Below the pieces are notes generated by a model. It was given only the letters and a program-made list of their open reading frames with translations, did not search any database and was not told where the DNA came from. Below, piece by piece: positions 44,277 through 52,138 of a stretch of DNA of 64,000 nt (positions are counted from its first letter, which is position 1; every line of letters begins with the position of its first letter). Made by a program: the position numbers and the translations under genes. Origin of the DNA: Leptolyngbya subtilissima AS-A7 (GTDB taxonomy: Bacteria > Cyanobacteriota > Cyanobacteriia > Phormidesmidales > Phormidesmidaceae); contig NZ_JAMPKY010000009.1 of NCBI RefSeq assembly GCF_039962255.1, positions 124,001 to 188,000 of the forward strand. The letters are read 5' to 3'.

Positions 44277-44663
44277 ATGACTAACGTCATGCAATCGCTG
44301 GTGGCAACGGGCCACACCATTCGTGGAGTTTGTTATGCCAAATCTAGCTATTTAAACCAGGCGATCGCAGCACTGTCGGCCATTCCCCCCGAGCGGGTAG
44401 GTCTAAACGGCGAATACGACTACTACGGCTTGGCTAAGCGCATTAAAGCGAGCTACCACAGTCAGGTCGGGCGCGATGCTGTCAAGCAAATCACTGTCAA
44501 GCAGCGCGGCTCGGCTGTCATTCTCAGCGGCCAGGTAGACACCCTAGACTTGCTCGATCAGCTAGTTAATTTAGCGCTGCATACCGAAGGCGCAACCCAC
44601 GTCGAAGTGCACGACGTGCAGGTTAACGTTCTAGAGCTAGCCCAACCAGCACGGGTGGCTTAA
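44277..44663 (+). CDS. BON-domain-like protein
   Basis: 128 residues from ATG 44277, preceded by a purine-rich AGGGGTAGGG. The C-terminal half (QITVKQRGSAVILSGQVDTL ... ATHVEVHDVQV) has the alpha/beta pattern of a BON domain, which binds phospholipid or acts as an oligomer module. The N-terminal half (YLNQAIAALSAIPPERVGLN) is uncharacterised. No signal peptide, so probably cytoplasmic. Its exact role is unknown. Confidence 0.7.
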   Translation: MTNVMQSLVATGHTIRGVCYAKSSYLNQAIAALSAIPPERVGLNGEYDYYGLAKRIKASYHSQVGRDAVKQITVKQRGSAVILSGQVDTLDLLDQLVNLALHTEGATHVEVHDVQVNVLELAQPARVA

Positions 44664-44782
44664 GCAAGCTTCAACAGACCCAGGGTTTAGGGTTTAAGGT
44701 ATCTGGTTTAAGGCGGGTTATGACCCAGACGCCTTGAACCCCTGCTTACCTGTCACCTTTGGTTTGGCAGACTACCAGGTTG

Positions 44783-45709
44783 TTATGCCATGGGCGTTGA
44801 GCCATCGTTGACTGTCAGACGCAGGGCAGACAGCACAAGAATGACTAAGAATAGCCCCAGCCCAATGGTGCAGGCGTAGCTGATTTCGAGCTTTTGGAAG
44901 GCCTGCTCGTAGATGTAGTAGACCACGGTTTTAGAGCTGTGACGCGGACCGCCCTGGGTCATGATGTAGACCTCCTCAAAGACTTTGGTGGCGGCGATCG
45001 CCGAGATTACGCTCACCAGCACCAGGTAGGGCCGCATCAACGGCAGCGTAATATCCCAGTGGCGTCGCCAGCCGTCAGAGCCATCCAGCGCTGCCGCCTC
45101 GTACAGGTCTTGGGGAATGCCCTGGAGCCCTGCCAGATAGATCACCATGTAGTAGCCCAGCCCCTTCCACACCGTCACCACCATGACGCTAAACAGCGCC
45201 AGGGCTGGGCTGGTGAGCCAGGGAATACCGTTCTCCGTCAGTCCCAAAGATTTGAGTACTTGGTTAAACAGGCCGGTCTCGGCGTAGAGCCAGCGCCAGG
45301 CAATGCCTGCCACCACCATCGACACCACCACCGGAGAATAGTAGGCTACCCGCAGCCAGTGAATGCCCCGAAGCTGTCGGTTGACTAAGATCGCCAATCC
45401 CAGCGGCACAAAGGTCAAGATCGGCACGACTCCAGCTAGATAAATCAGGGTATTGCGTACCGTCTGCCAGAAAATTGGGTCGGTTCTCAGCCGCTGCACA
45501 TTGGCCCAGCCTACCCAGGTGGGGGCCGCCGTCAGGTCAACTCCAAAGGTGGTAAAGCTCAAATAAAACGCCCGCAGCGCTGGCCAAAACACCGAGATCC
45601 CCAAGGCTACCAAGGCGGGCAGCAAAAACAGGTAGGGAATCACCTGTTGAGGGACTGTAATGCCCAGGGGCCAGATTTTGCGGGGGGCCGAACGCGGGGA
45701 GGCGGTCAT
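44783..45709 (-). CDS. MalF-type sugar ABC transporter permease
   Basis: A 308-residue permease with six predicted membrane helices of the carbohydrate uptake type 1 family: YLFLLPALVALGISVFWPAL at the start, FWQTVRNTLIYLAG, and the EAA coupling loop YEAAALDGSDGWRRHWDITL. The final part, TQGGPRHSSKTVVYYIYEQA, is typical of the MalF/UgpA class. No partner permease, binding protein or ATPase is adjacent, so its substrate cannot be guessed from context. Confidence 0.92.
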   Translation of the reverse strand: MTASPRSAPRKIWPLGITVPQQVIPYLFLLPALVALGISVFWPALRAFYLSFTTFGVDLTAAPTWVGWANVQRLRTDPIFWQTVRNTLIYLAGVVPILTFVPLGLAILVNRQLRGIHWLRVAYYSPVVVSMVVAGIAWRWLYAETGLFNQVLKSLGLTENGIPWLTSPALALFSVMVVTVWKGLGYYMVIYLAGLQGIPQDLYEAAALDGSDGWRRHWDITLPLMRPYLVLVSVISAIAATKVFEEVYIMTQGGPRHSSKTVVYYIYEQAFQKLEISYACTIGLGLFLVILVLSALRLTVNDGSTPMA

Positions 45710-45995
45710 AGATTGCCGACAAGCATGGAGAACTGAGTCTAACTACAGAATTACATAACCGCAGCAGCCCGATCCCATAATGGGAAAACATACTTGAAGG
45801 GTGTATGAAGAAACAGTGTTTTTAGGGGTTTAGATCGCCTTGGAGCTCGGGATTAATGAAGGTGAGGGCGTTTTATGTAGCGACTACCTTGCCACGTCGA
45901 CCAGCAATATAGCGCGAAACGACACATCAAAGCCCCATCTACAGCCCTACTAAACGCCTCCATCGAGCCACCTACTGTTGTGGTGGAGGACACCA
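45710..45995. other. Intergenic region between divergent genes
   Basis: Under 300 bases holding the upstream regions of the MalF-type gene and the disrupted diguanylate cyclase gene. No clear regulatory motif recognised. Confidence 0.4.
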
Positions 45996-47019
45996 ATGGC
46001 TAACGATCTACAGGCCACAAAACGCTTAGTTGAGATTATTCGGGATTTATGCTTTGCCCCTAGCCTAGACATTCTGATGACCCTGGTGGGGGTAGCTGCT
46101 CGCGAACTCACCCATGCTGACGGGGCTACTTTTGTACTCAAGGAAGGGGATCAGTGCTTCTACGCCCACGAAAACGCAGTGGCCCCCCTGTGGAAGGGGC
46201 AGCGGTTTCCGCTCTGTAGCTGTATCTGTGGCTGGGCGATTAACCACAAACAGGCCGCCATCATTGAAGACGTGTACAGCGATGCGCGGATTCCGGTAGA
46301 GGCCTATGCTCCAACCTTTGTGAAAAGCCTGACCGTGGTGCTTATGCGTCAGGACAATCCGGTGGGTGTGATCGGTGTGTACTGGGCTGAACGCCATCAA
46401 CCCCTGACCGAGGAAGTTGAGCTGCTGCAAGTCTTGGCCGACACCACCGCCACTGTGCTCGATCGCCTCCTCGGTCAAGAGTTGCCAGAGGTGGAGGCGC
46501 GATCGCAGCTCGAAGTGCTTGAGCATACCAATGCCAAACTGCGGGCTGAGGTCTTGCAGCGCCACACCATCGAAGCCGAGCTAACGCGGCTTTCGCTCAC
46601 CGATGGCTTAACCGGCTTGTATAACCGTCGTGGCTTTTTTCTGCTGGCCAATCCACTGTTGCGGCAGGCCCATCGTCAGCAAGAGTCAGTGACAGTCTTC
46701 TTTATTGATGTTGACTATCTCAAGCCGGTCAACGACCACTACGGCCACGAAGCAGGCGACTGGCTGATTTTGGGCGCCGCCGCCAGCCTGCACAAGACCT
46801 TCCGCGAGGGCGATATTTTGGCGCGGCTAGGGGGCAGACAATGATCTACCCTATCCCCTCTCAATGAGTGTGGGCCAAGCGGTAAGCCAGAGGGAGGGTA
46901 GCAACCTAACGTTGAATCAGCTGGTCTCCCAGGCCGATGCCGCCATGTATACCCAAAAGCAGCGCAGACGGCAGCTCAACATCGCCGAAATCAAGGCCTT
47001 TCAGCGGTGGGGCGTTTGA
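45996..47019 (+). pseudogene. Diguanylate cyclase (GAF-GGDEF) with the GGDEF centre deleted
   Basis: The first part (ATG 45996, good GGTGGAGGA site) encodes a GAF domain (about 20-170) and the N-terminal half of a GGDEF domain (LTDGLTGLYNRRGFFLLANP, FFIDVDYLKPVNDHYGHEAGD). It then runs ILARLGG straight into RQ-stop at 46844, where GGDEF should follow. In another frame, 46864-47019 encodes SVGQAVSQREGSNLTLNQLV and QADAAMYTQKQRRRQLN, the normal C-terminal end of the same domain. About 40 residues, including the catalytic GG(D/E)EF, are missing, so no cyclic-di-GMP synthesis is possible. The 282-residue truncated product could still be made as a GAF protein. Confidence 0.88.
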
Positions 47020-47067
47020 TTACAGAGCACGGGTGTAGAAGACCAGTCGGATCCCGTCGCGGGTTGA

Positions 47068-48558
47068 CTAGTTCAACAGCGGCGTCAGATCTAGATGCTC
47101 GCTGACCGCTTCAGTGAGTTCATTGAGAATGGCCTCGCGCTGTTCGCGGTAGTTGGGGATGCCGGTGGGCAGTGACCCCAGACCCCGCTGCTGGCGCAGA
47201 CGATTGAGCCAAGCCCGCCGCCAGGGGCCGTTGTCGAAGATGCCGTGCAGGTAGGTGCCCCACAGCGACTGGCTGACATCGACTACGCCTAGACTGCGGT
47301 CCTCAAATAGAAACTCGAACTTGGTGCCCTTTTCGTCTTGCCCCTCGGAGAGGAGGAGTTGGGTGCGGCCCTGGTGCAGCTCGTAGCCCGACACCGGCAG
47401 CCCCTCCTGGGGAAATCGGGAGCTGACGGTGCGCTGGCGGGCAATCTTTTGCTGGGTAATGACTGTTCTCAGCGGGAATAGATCGAGACCGGGGAAGCGG
47501 CCTTCGTGGCCCTCAATGCCTTCGGGATCGGCTAAGAACTGCCCCATCATCTGGAAGCCGCCACAGACGCCCATCACCGTGCCCCCAGCAGCCACATAGT
47601 TTTGGATTTCTTCGGCCATGCCGGTGCGCTGCAAAATTAGCAGGTCAGCGATGGTGGTCTTGGTGCCGGGGATAATCACCGCGTCGGGGTAGCTGAGTTT
47701 TTCTTTAGGGCTGAGATAGACGACCCGCACGTTAGGCTCGGCTTCCAGCGGGTCAAAGTCGGTGAAGTTAGAGATGCGCGGCAGGCGAATGACGGCGATG
47801 GTAATGTCGGCCTGCTTTTTGCTGCCGGGGGTGCGATCGAGCAGGCTGAGGGAGTCTTCGGCAGGCAGGGCATTTTCAATCCAGGGCACGACGCCGAGGA
47901 CGGGAATGCCGGTGCGCTCTTTGAGCCAGGCTAGACCGGGCTCTAACACCTCACGCTGTCCGCGAAACTTGTTGATGATGATCCCTTTTACCAGGGCGCG
48001 CTCCTCAGGATCCATCAGCTCTAGGGTGCCGATGATGTGGGCAAACACGCCACCGCGATCGATGTCGGCCACTAGCACGGTGGGGGCGTTGAGGTGCTTG
48101 GCGATGCGCATGTTGGTGAGGTCGCGATGTTTGAGGTTGACCTCCACGGGGCTACCGGCCCCTTCGCAAACCAAAAAGTCAAAGTCTTGGCTGAGGCGGG
48201 TGAGGCTTTCTTGAATGGCCTGCCAACCCTGGTCAAAGAAGTTTTCGTAGTACTGCATGGCGGTGGTGCGCCCCACGGCCCGGCCCTTGAGAATGACCTG
48301 AGAGGTCATGTCGCCCTGGGGCTTAAGCAGAATGGGGTTCATCTCAACCTGGGGAGGCACGCCTGCGGCCCAGGCCTGTACTGCCTGGGCATAACCCATT
48401 TCGCCACCGTTAGCGGTGACGTAGGAGTTGAGGGCCATGTTTTGCCCTTTGAAGGGGGCGACCCGCCAGCCCCGCCGGCTAAGAATGCGGCAAAGGGCCG
48501 TGGTAATCAATGATTTACCCACGTGGGAGGCTGTTCCCACTACCATGATTGCTCTCAT
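47068..48558 (-). CDS. cobQ: Cobyric acid synthase
   Basis: Glutamine-dependent amidation of adenosylcobyrinic acid a,c-diamide at four carboxyls in cobalamin (in cyanobacteria often pseudocobalamin) synthesis. The 496-residue protein has the dethiobiotin-synthetase-like N-terminal P-loop (VVGTASHVGKSLITTALCRI), FKGQNMALNSYVT, the ADIDRGGVFAHIIGT segment and a C-terminal glutamine amidotransferase domain with nucleophile GVCGGFQMMG and the His in GTYLHGIFDN. No cobalamin riboswitch was recognised upstream. Transcribed alone as far as the window shows. Confidence 0.96.
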   Translation of the reverse strand: MRAIMVVGTASHVGKSLITTALCRILSRRGWRVAPFKGQNMALNSYVTANGGEMGYAQAVQAWAAGVPPQVEMNPILLKPQGDMTSQVILKGRAVGRTTAMQYYENFFDQGWQAIQESLTRLSQDFDFLVCEGAGSPVEVNLKHRDLTNMRIAKHLNAPTVLVADIDRGGVFAHIIGTLELMDPEERALVKGIIINKFRGQREVLEPGLAWLKERTGIPVLGVVPWIENALPAEDSLSLLDRTPGSKKQADITIAVIRLPRISNFTDFDPLEAEPNVRVVYLSPKEKLSYPDAVIIPGTKTTIADLLILQRTGMAEEIQNYVAAGGTVMGVCGGFQMMGQFLADPEGIEGHEGRFPGLDLFPLRTVITQQKIARQRTVSSRFPQEGLPVSGYELHQGRTQLLLSEGQDEKGTKFEFLFEDRSLGVVDVSQSLWGTYLHGIFDNGPWRRAWLNRLRQQRGLGSLPTGIPNYREQREAILNELTEAVSEHLDLTPLLN

Positions 48559-48714
48559 GGAGCGTCTCCAAAGTTGAATGAGTTCGATGGTAGGGCCAGA
48601 GCCGGAGTAAATTTACTTGCCGAGCCGTAGCCACTGTCTATGCAGATTCTTCAGGAACAACGCAACCCATCAGGACGATATAGCCCTGCTACCAGCTGGG
48701 CGATGATAACCGGC

Positions 48715-49125
48715 CTAGAAGGGCCAGCGCACCCACCGGCACCATGCATTATAAAGATGATCGCCCAGGGTGGGGCGATACTGAGCCGGACTCAGGGGGG
48801 ATAGGTGCTCAAACACCTGCCGCCCCATGGGGGTGAGACGAAAGCTGTCGGTGAGCCCCTGGCCGTCGACTTCGCGACGCAAGATGCCCACGGCGATCAG
48901 CCACATCATCTCGTTTTCGGCCTGGAGCTCGGCTAGATTTCGACGGCTGTAGCGGCTTTTGACCCCGGCTGGTCCACTCACCTGGCGAATGGAAATGCTC
49001 TGCAATCGCATATCCGCTAGCAGATCTAACCGAAAAGAAGAGCACCGAAAGGCGCGTTCGGCCCGCTTGAGCGATCGCCGGGGATAGCGAAGGGCAATGG
49101 CGTAATCAGACTCAACTGGGGCCAT
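48715..49125 (-). CDS. Npun_F0494 family protein
   Basis: 136 residues with RYPRRSLKRAERAFRCSSFR, LAELQAENEMMWLIAVGILR, REVDGQGLTDSFRLTPMGR and the end DHLYNAWCRWVRWPF. This is a cyanobacteria-specific conserved family with no assigned function; the middle looks like a winged-helix (DNA-binding-like) fold, which is inference. It is divergent from the accessory operon beginning near 49.3 kb. Confidence 0.75.
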   Translation of the reverse strand: MAPVESDYAIALRYPRRSLKRAERAFRCSSFRLDLLADMRLQSISIRQVSGPAGVKSRYSRRNLAELQAENEMMWLIAVGILRREVDGQGLTDSFRLTPMGRQVFEHLSPLSPAQYRPTLGDHLYNAWCRWVRWPF

Positions 49126-49218
49126 GGGTTTAGAAAATGTGACTGCCTTAAATTGTAGGTTTATTTCACCGTCAGTCGGGCGAAAAACGGCGAAGAATTC
49201 TGCCTGTCCGAATAGATC

Positions 49219-49276
49219 TAAGTGCAGCTCAGGATCCGTAGTTTTTACGGGAAAAACTCTACTTTTGGACCTGAAT
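49219..49276. repeat. Palindromic repeat element, copy 2
   Basis: Related to the element at 42445-42503: both share AAGTxCAGCTCA, GATCxGTAGTTTT and CTCxACTTxTGGACxT in the same order. Here the inner hairpin is GTAGTTTTT-ACGGG-AAAAACT. The outer arms have drifted (AAGTGCAG against TTGGACCTG), so the fold is weaker than in copy 1. Confidence 0.7.
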
Positions 49277-49296
49277 TTGGTTTAAAGGAGGATTTA

Positions 49297-49310
49297 GTAA
49301 CAGCGGTTAC
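49297..49310 (+). promoter_or_regulatory. Candidate NtcA binding site
   Basis: GTA-ACAGCGGT-TAC matches the cyanobacterial nitrogen regulator consensus GTA-N8-TAC. TATTAG-like and TAAGCC sequences 22-28 bases downstream could serve as the -10 element. It lies about 90 bases upstream of the guanidine-I aptamer, where the promoter must be. The six fixed bases occur by chance every few kilobases, so position is the main support. Confidence 0.5.
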
Positions 49311-49398
49311 TTTCTAATGGTTGAGCAATTGCTAAGCCTATTAGTGCATCAACCGTCGACTTAAGTCGCCAGTCACTCAACCAGTTCTAATAGCCAAA

Positions 49399-49590
49399 CG
49401 GTTTCTAGGGTTCCGGCTTGCCGCCGCTGCGGTGGAGCGTCTGGTCCGAGAGAAACCGCCAGATCAGTCACTGGCCCCGCTTCAACAGCAGGGCTCACGG
49501 CATCTGGTACACGGCGGGATAAAAGCCCGGGAGGATAGCGAAGCATTGCTTGGCCATTCTCTCGGGCTGCTGTGTTTCATAACGTTTTTT
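49399..49590 (+). promoter_or_regulatory. Guanidine-I (ykkC class) riboswitch with competing hairpin
   Basis: The aptamer spans 49399-49534. P1 arms CGGTTT (49399-49404) and AAACCG (49453-49458) enclose the conserved CTAGGGTTCCG (49405-49415) and CTGGTCCGAGAG (49441-49452). P3 arms CCAGAT (49459-49464) and ATCTGG (49502-49507) are followed by the diagnostic ACACGGCGGGATAAAAGCCC (49509-49528). These match ykkC-RNA conserved blocks. AGCCCGGGAG (49524-49533), the 3' edge of the aptamer, can instead pair over ten bases with CTCTCGGGCT (49559-49568), with six T residues at 49585-49590. Ligand binding would therefore block this hairpin and allow expression. ykkC variants sensing ppGpp or PRPP are the alternative; the downstream transporter genes favour guanidine. 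Confidence 0.9.
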
Positions 49591-49602
49591 CTCCTGTAGC
49601 AC

Positions 49603-49649
49603 CTATTCACCACCCATCCGCCCATCCACCCATTTACCCCTACCCACCT
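49603..49649 (+). repeat. C-rich octamer tandem repeat directly before a start codon
   Basis: Imperfect period-8 units (TCCGCCCA, TCCACCCA, TTTACCCC, TACCCACC) fill the space between the riboswitch region and the ATG at 49650. No Shine-Dalgarno sequence is present. Confidence 0.75.
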
Positions 49650-51011
49650 ATGGCCCACCCGCTAACTCCTGAAATCGAAGCGCTGAAATCCTCTTTGGAG
49701 CATAAAGGCGTCAAGTACGCCCTGGCCAGCTATGTGGATATCCACGGCATGGGCAAGGCCAAAATGGTGCCTCTGGCTCACCTGGGTCAAATGATGGCGG
49801 GTTCAGAGCTGTTTACCGGCGCGGCCCTCGATGGGGTGCCCCAGGAGATTAGCGATGAGGAAGTGGCGGCAATGCCCGACCCGGCCTCGGCTACGGTGCT
49901 GCCCTGGAAACCCGAAGTCGCCTGGTTTGCCAGTGATCTGTACCTTAAGGGACAACCCTTTGAGGCATGCTGCCGCACCATTCTCAAGCAAATGCTGGCC
50001 AAGGCAGCGGCGATGGGGTTTACCTTTAACCTGGGCATCGAGACCGAGTTTTTCATGCTCAAGGAAAACGCTGACGGTAGCTTTGGGCCGGTGAGCGATC
50101 GCGACCACCTCGCCAAACCCTGCTACGACCTACCCAGCCTGCTCGACAACGCCCCCTGGCTGAGCGAACTGGTGGAATACATGAACCAGCTCGGTTGGGA
50201 TGTCTATTCCTTTGACCACGAAGACGCCAACGGCCAGTTTGAGACCGACTTTGCCTACAGCGACGCCCTGACCATGGCCGATCGCCTCACCTTCTTTCGG
50301 CTGATGGTGAAGGAGATCGCCCGCAAACACGGCTATTTCGCCAGCTTTATGCCCAAGCCCTTCGGCGATCGCACCGGTAGCGGCGCCCACTACAACATGT
50401 CTTTGGCCGATATCCAGACCGGGCAAAACCTGTTTGAAGACCCGGACGACCCACGCGGCTGCAAGCTCTCTAAGCTGGGCTACCAGTTTATTGCTGGGGT
50501 GCTGCGCCACGCCAAGGCGATCTGCGCCGTCACCTGCCCCACGGTCAACAGCTACAAGCGGCTGCTGCGCCAGGGCAGCATGTCGGGCTTTACCTGGGCC
50601 CCGGTTTACATCTGCTACGGCAACAACAACCGCACCAACATGCTGCGCATTCCCCTGGCGGGAGGCCGGGTCGAGTGCCGCGCTGCCGATATTGCCACCA
50701 ACCCGTATCTGGGGGCCGCAATGATTCTCGCCGCCGGGCTAGAGGGCATTGCTGAGGGGATTGATCCCGGTGACCCCCACACCGAAAACATGTACAACTA
50801 CTCCCTAGCTGACCTGCAGGCGATGGGCATCGACATGCTGCCTCGCACGCTGCAAGAGGCGATCGACGCCTTTGAGGCCGACTCGCTCAGCCAGGCCGTG
50901 ATGGGGCCGCTGATGTACCAGACCTACATTGATTTTCGCCGTCGGGAATGGGAGGAGTACCACACCCACATTTCTGACTGGGAAATTAAGCGGTATCTCA
51001 AGTTTTTCTAG
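49650..51011 (+). CDS. GlnT-type glutamine-synthetase-like ligase
   Basis: A 453-residue gamma-glutamyl ligase of the GS superfamily, closest in motif style to the rhizobial GlnT (type III in TIGR03105) group. Start chosen at ATG 49650 (MAHPLTPEIEALKSS). Motifs: YVDIHGMGKAKMVPLAHLG, metal ligands in NLGIETEFFM (about 127) and HEDANGQFETDF, GDRTGSGAHYNMSL with the metal histidine, NNRTNMLRIPLAGGRVECRA and ATNPYLGAAMILAAGLEGI. The catalytic framework looks intact. Ordinary GS assimilates ammonia, but relatives (PuuA, IpuC, AtdA1/TdnQ) glutamylate amines. First gene after the guanidine-I riboswitch, so guanidine, a derivative, or ammonia released from it is the likely co-substrate (inference). 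Confidence 0.88.
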   Translation: MAHPLTPEIEALKSSLEHKGVKYALASYVDIHGMGKAKMVPLAHLGQMMAGSELFTGAALDGVPQEISDEEVAAMPDPASATVLPWKPEVAWFASDLYLKGQPFEACCRTILKQMLAKAAAMGFTFNLGIETEFFMLKENADGSFGPVSDRDHLAKPCYDLPSLLDNAPWLSELVEYMNQLGWDVYSFDHEDANGQFETDFAYSDALTMADRLTFFRLMVKEIARKHGYFASFMPKPFGDRTGSGAHYNMSLADIQTGQNLFEDPDDPRGCKLSKLGYQFIAGVLRHAKAICAVTCPTVNSYKRLLRQGSMSGFTWAPVYICYGNNNRTNMLRIPLAGGRVECRAADIATNPYLGAAMILAAGLEGIAEGIDPGDPHTENMYNYSLADLQAMGIDMLPRTLQEAIDAFEADSLSQAVMGPLMYQTYIDFRRREWEEYHTHISDWEIKRYLKFF

Positions 51012-51088
51012 CGCTCGCCCCTCGCTCCAGGGTGTCCCAAACACCCACAGCTTTCCCTGTAGTTTTTGAGTCTCAAACATCCACCGCC

Positions 51089-52132
51089 ATGAAACGACGT
51101 ACCTTTTTACCCACGCTGTTTGCCTTTTTTTGCAGCCTGCTGATTACCGTTAGCTGTGCTCAAAACGCGCCCCAGGCCGATGCCCCCGCCGATGCCCCTG
51201 CGACTGCTACAGCGGGGGAACCCATAAAGCTCGGCTACAGCAGCTGGGCGGGCTGGTGGCCCTGGGCGATCGCCGAAGAAGAGGGCCTATTTGAAAAGAA
51301 TGGGGCCAACGTCGAGCTGATCTGGTTTGACGGCTACCTAGAATCAATCCAATCCCTAGCCGCCGGGCAACTCGATGCCAACAGCCAAACCCTCAACGAC
51401 ACCATCTCCTTTGCCGGGGATGCCGTCAACGGCATGGTGGCGGTGCTGGTCAACGACAACTCCGCCGGTAACGACAAGGTAATTGGGGCTGAGGGCATCG
51501 ACACCGTCGCCGATCTGGCTGGCAAAACCGTAGCCCTAGAGGAGGGCGTAGTGGGCGACTTTTTGCTCAGCCTGGCGTTGGAAGATGCTGGGCTAACCCG
51601 AGACGATGTAGAAATCAAGAATTTGGAAACCGGGGCTGCAGCCACGGCCTTTGCTGCCGAGCAGGTAGATGGCTTTGCCGGCTGGGTACCCTTCTGGGAA
51701 ACGGCGCTTTCGCGCGAAGGCAGCAAAGAGCTGGCGAGCTCGGCAGATTACCCGGGCGCGATTCCTGACCTGCTGGTGGTGACCCAGAAGCTGATCGACA
51801 GCCGCCCTGACCAGGTGCAAGCCCTGGTGAATACCTGGTTCGACATTCTGGCCTTTATTGAGGAAAACCCTGAGCGGGCCAACGAGATCATGGCCAAGCG
51901 AGCCAGCGTCAGCGACACCGAGTTTGAGAAGTATACCGAGGGCACCAAAATTTTCACTCTAGATGAAAACTTAGAAGCCTTTAGCGCAGGCGGTGACGAC
52001 ATGAAATACATGCCCTACGCCGCTCAGAAAATGGCCGAATTCATGGTGGAGCTTAAGTTTATCCCCGAGTCCCCTGACCTAGAGGCCATTCTCGATGACC
52101 AATTTATTAAGGCCTACACCGCCAAGAAGTAG
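51089..52132 (+). CDS. ABC transporter substrate-binding lipoprotein (SsuA/TauA/NMT1 type)
   Basis: 347 residues from ATG 51089. The N-terminal MKRRTFLPTLFAFFCSLL then ITVSC is a lipoprotein signal with Cys lipobox. The mature protein is a type II periplasmic binding protein: IKLGYSSWAGWWPWAIAEEE, SLAAGQLDANSQTLNDT, LAGKTVALEEGVVGDFLLSL, AEQVDGFAGWVPFWE. The family binds sulfonates, taurine, nitrate, thiamine precursors and, in riboswitch-controlled members, guanidine. The tryptophan-rich SSWAGWWPW near the ligand cleft is consistent with a cationic planar ligand, by inference. It lies 77 bases after the GS-like gene, before the permease. Confidence 0.92.
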   Translation: MKRRTFLPTLFAFFCSLLITVSCAQNAPQADAPADAPATATAGEPIKLGYSSWAGWWPWAIAEEEGLFEKNGANVELIWFDGYLESIQSLAAGQLDANSQTLNDTISFAGDAVNGMVAVLVNDNSAGNDKVIGAEGIDTVADLAGKTVALEEGVVGDFLLSLALEDAGLTRDDVEIKNLETGAAATAFAAEQVDGFAGWVPFWETALSREGSKELASSADYPGAIPDLLVVTQKLIDSRPDQVQALVNTWFDILAFIEENPERANEIMAKRASVSDTEFEKYTEGTKIFTLDENLEAFSAGGDDMKYMPYAAQKMAEFMVELKFIPESPDLEAILDDQFIKAYTAKK

Positions 52133-52138
52133 CCGTTG

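Noticed and set aside
48559-48714. Cobalamin riboswitch upstream of cobQ
   Set aside because: No B12-box-like sequence or supporting stems were recognised in the short upstream region.
49319-49649. Cyanobacterial glutamine riboswitch (glnA RNA) upstream of the GS-like gene
   Set aside because: The conserved blocks match ykkC-class RNA, not the glnA motif.
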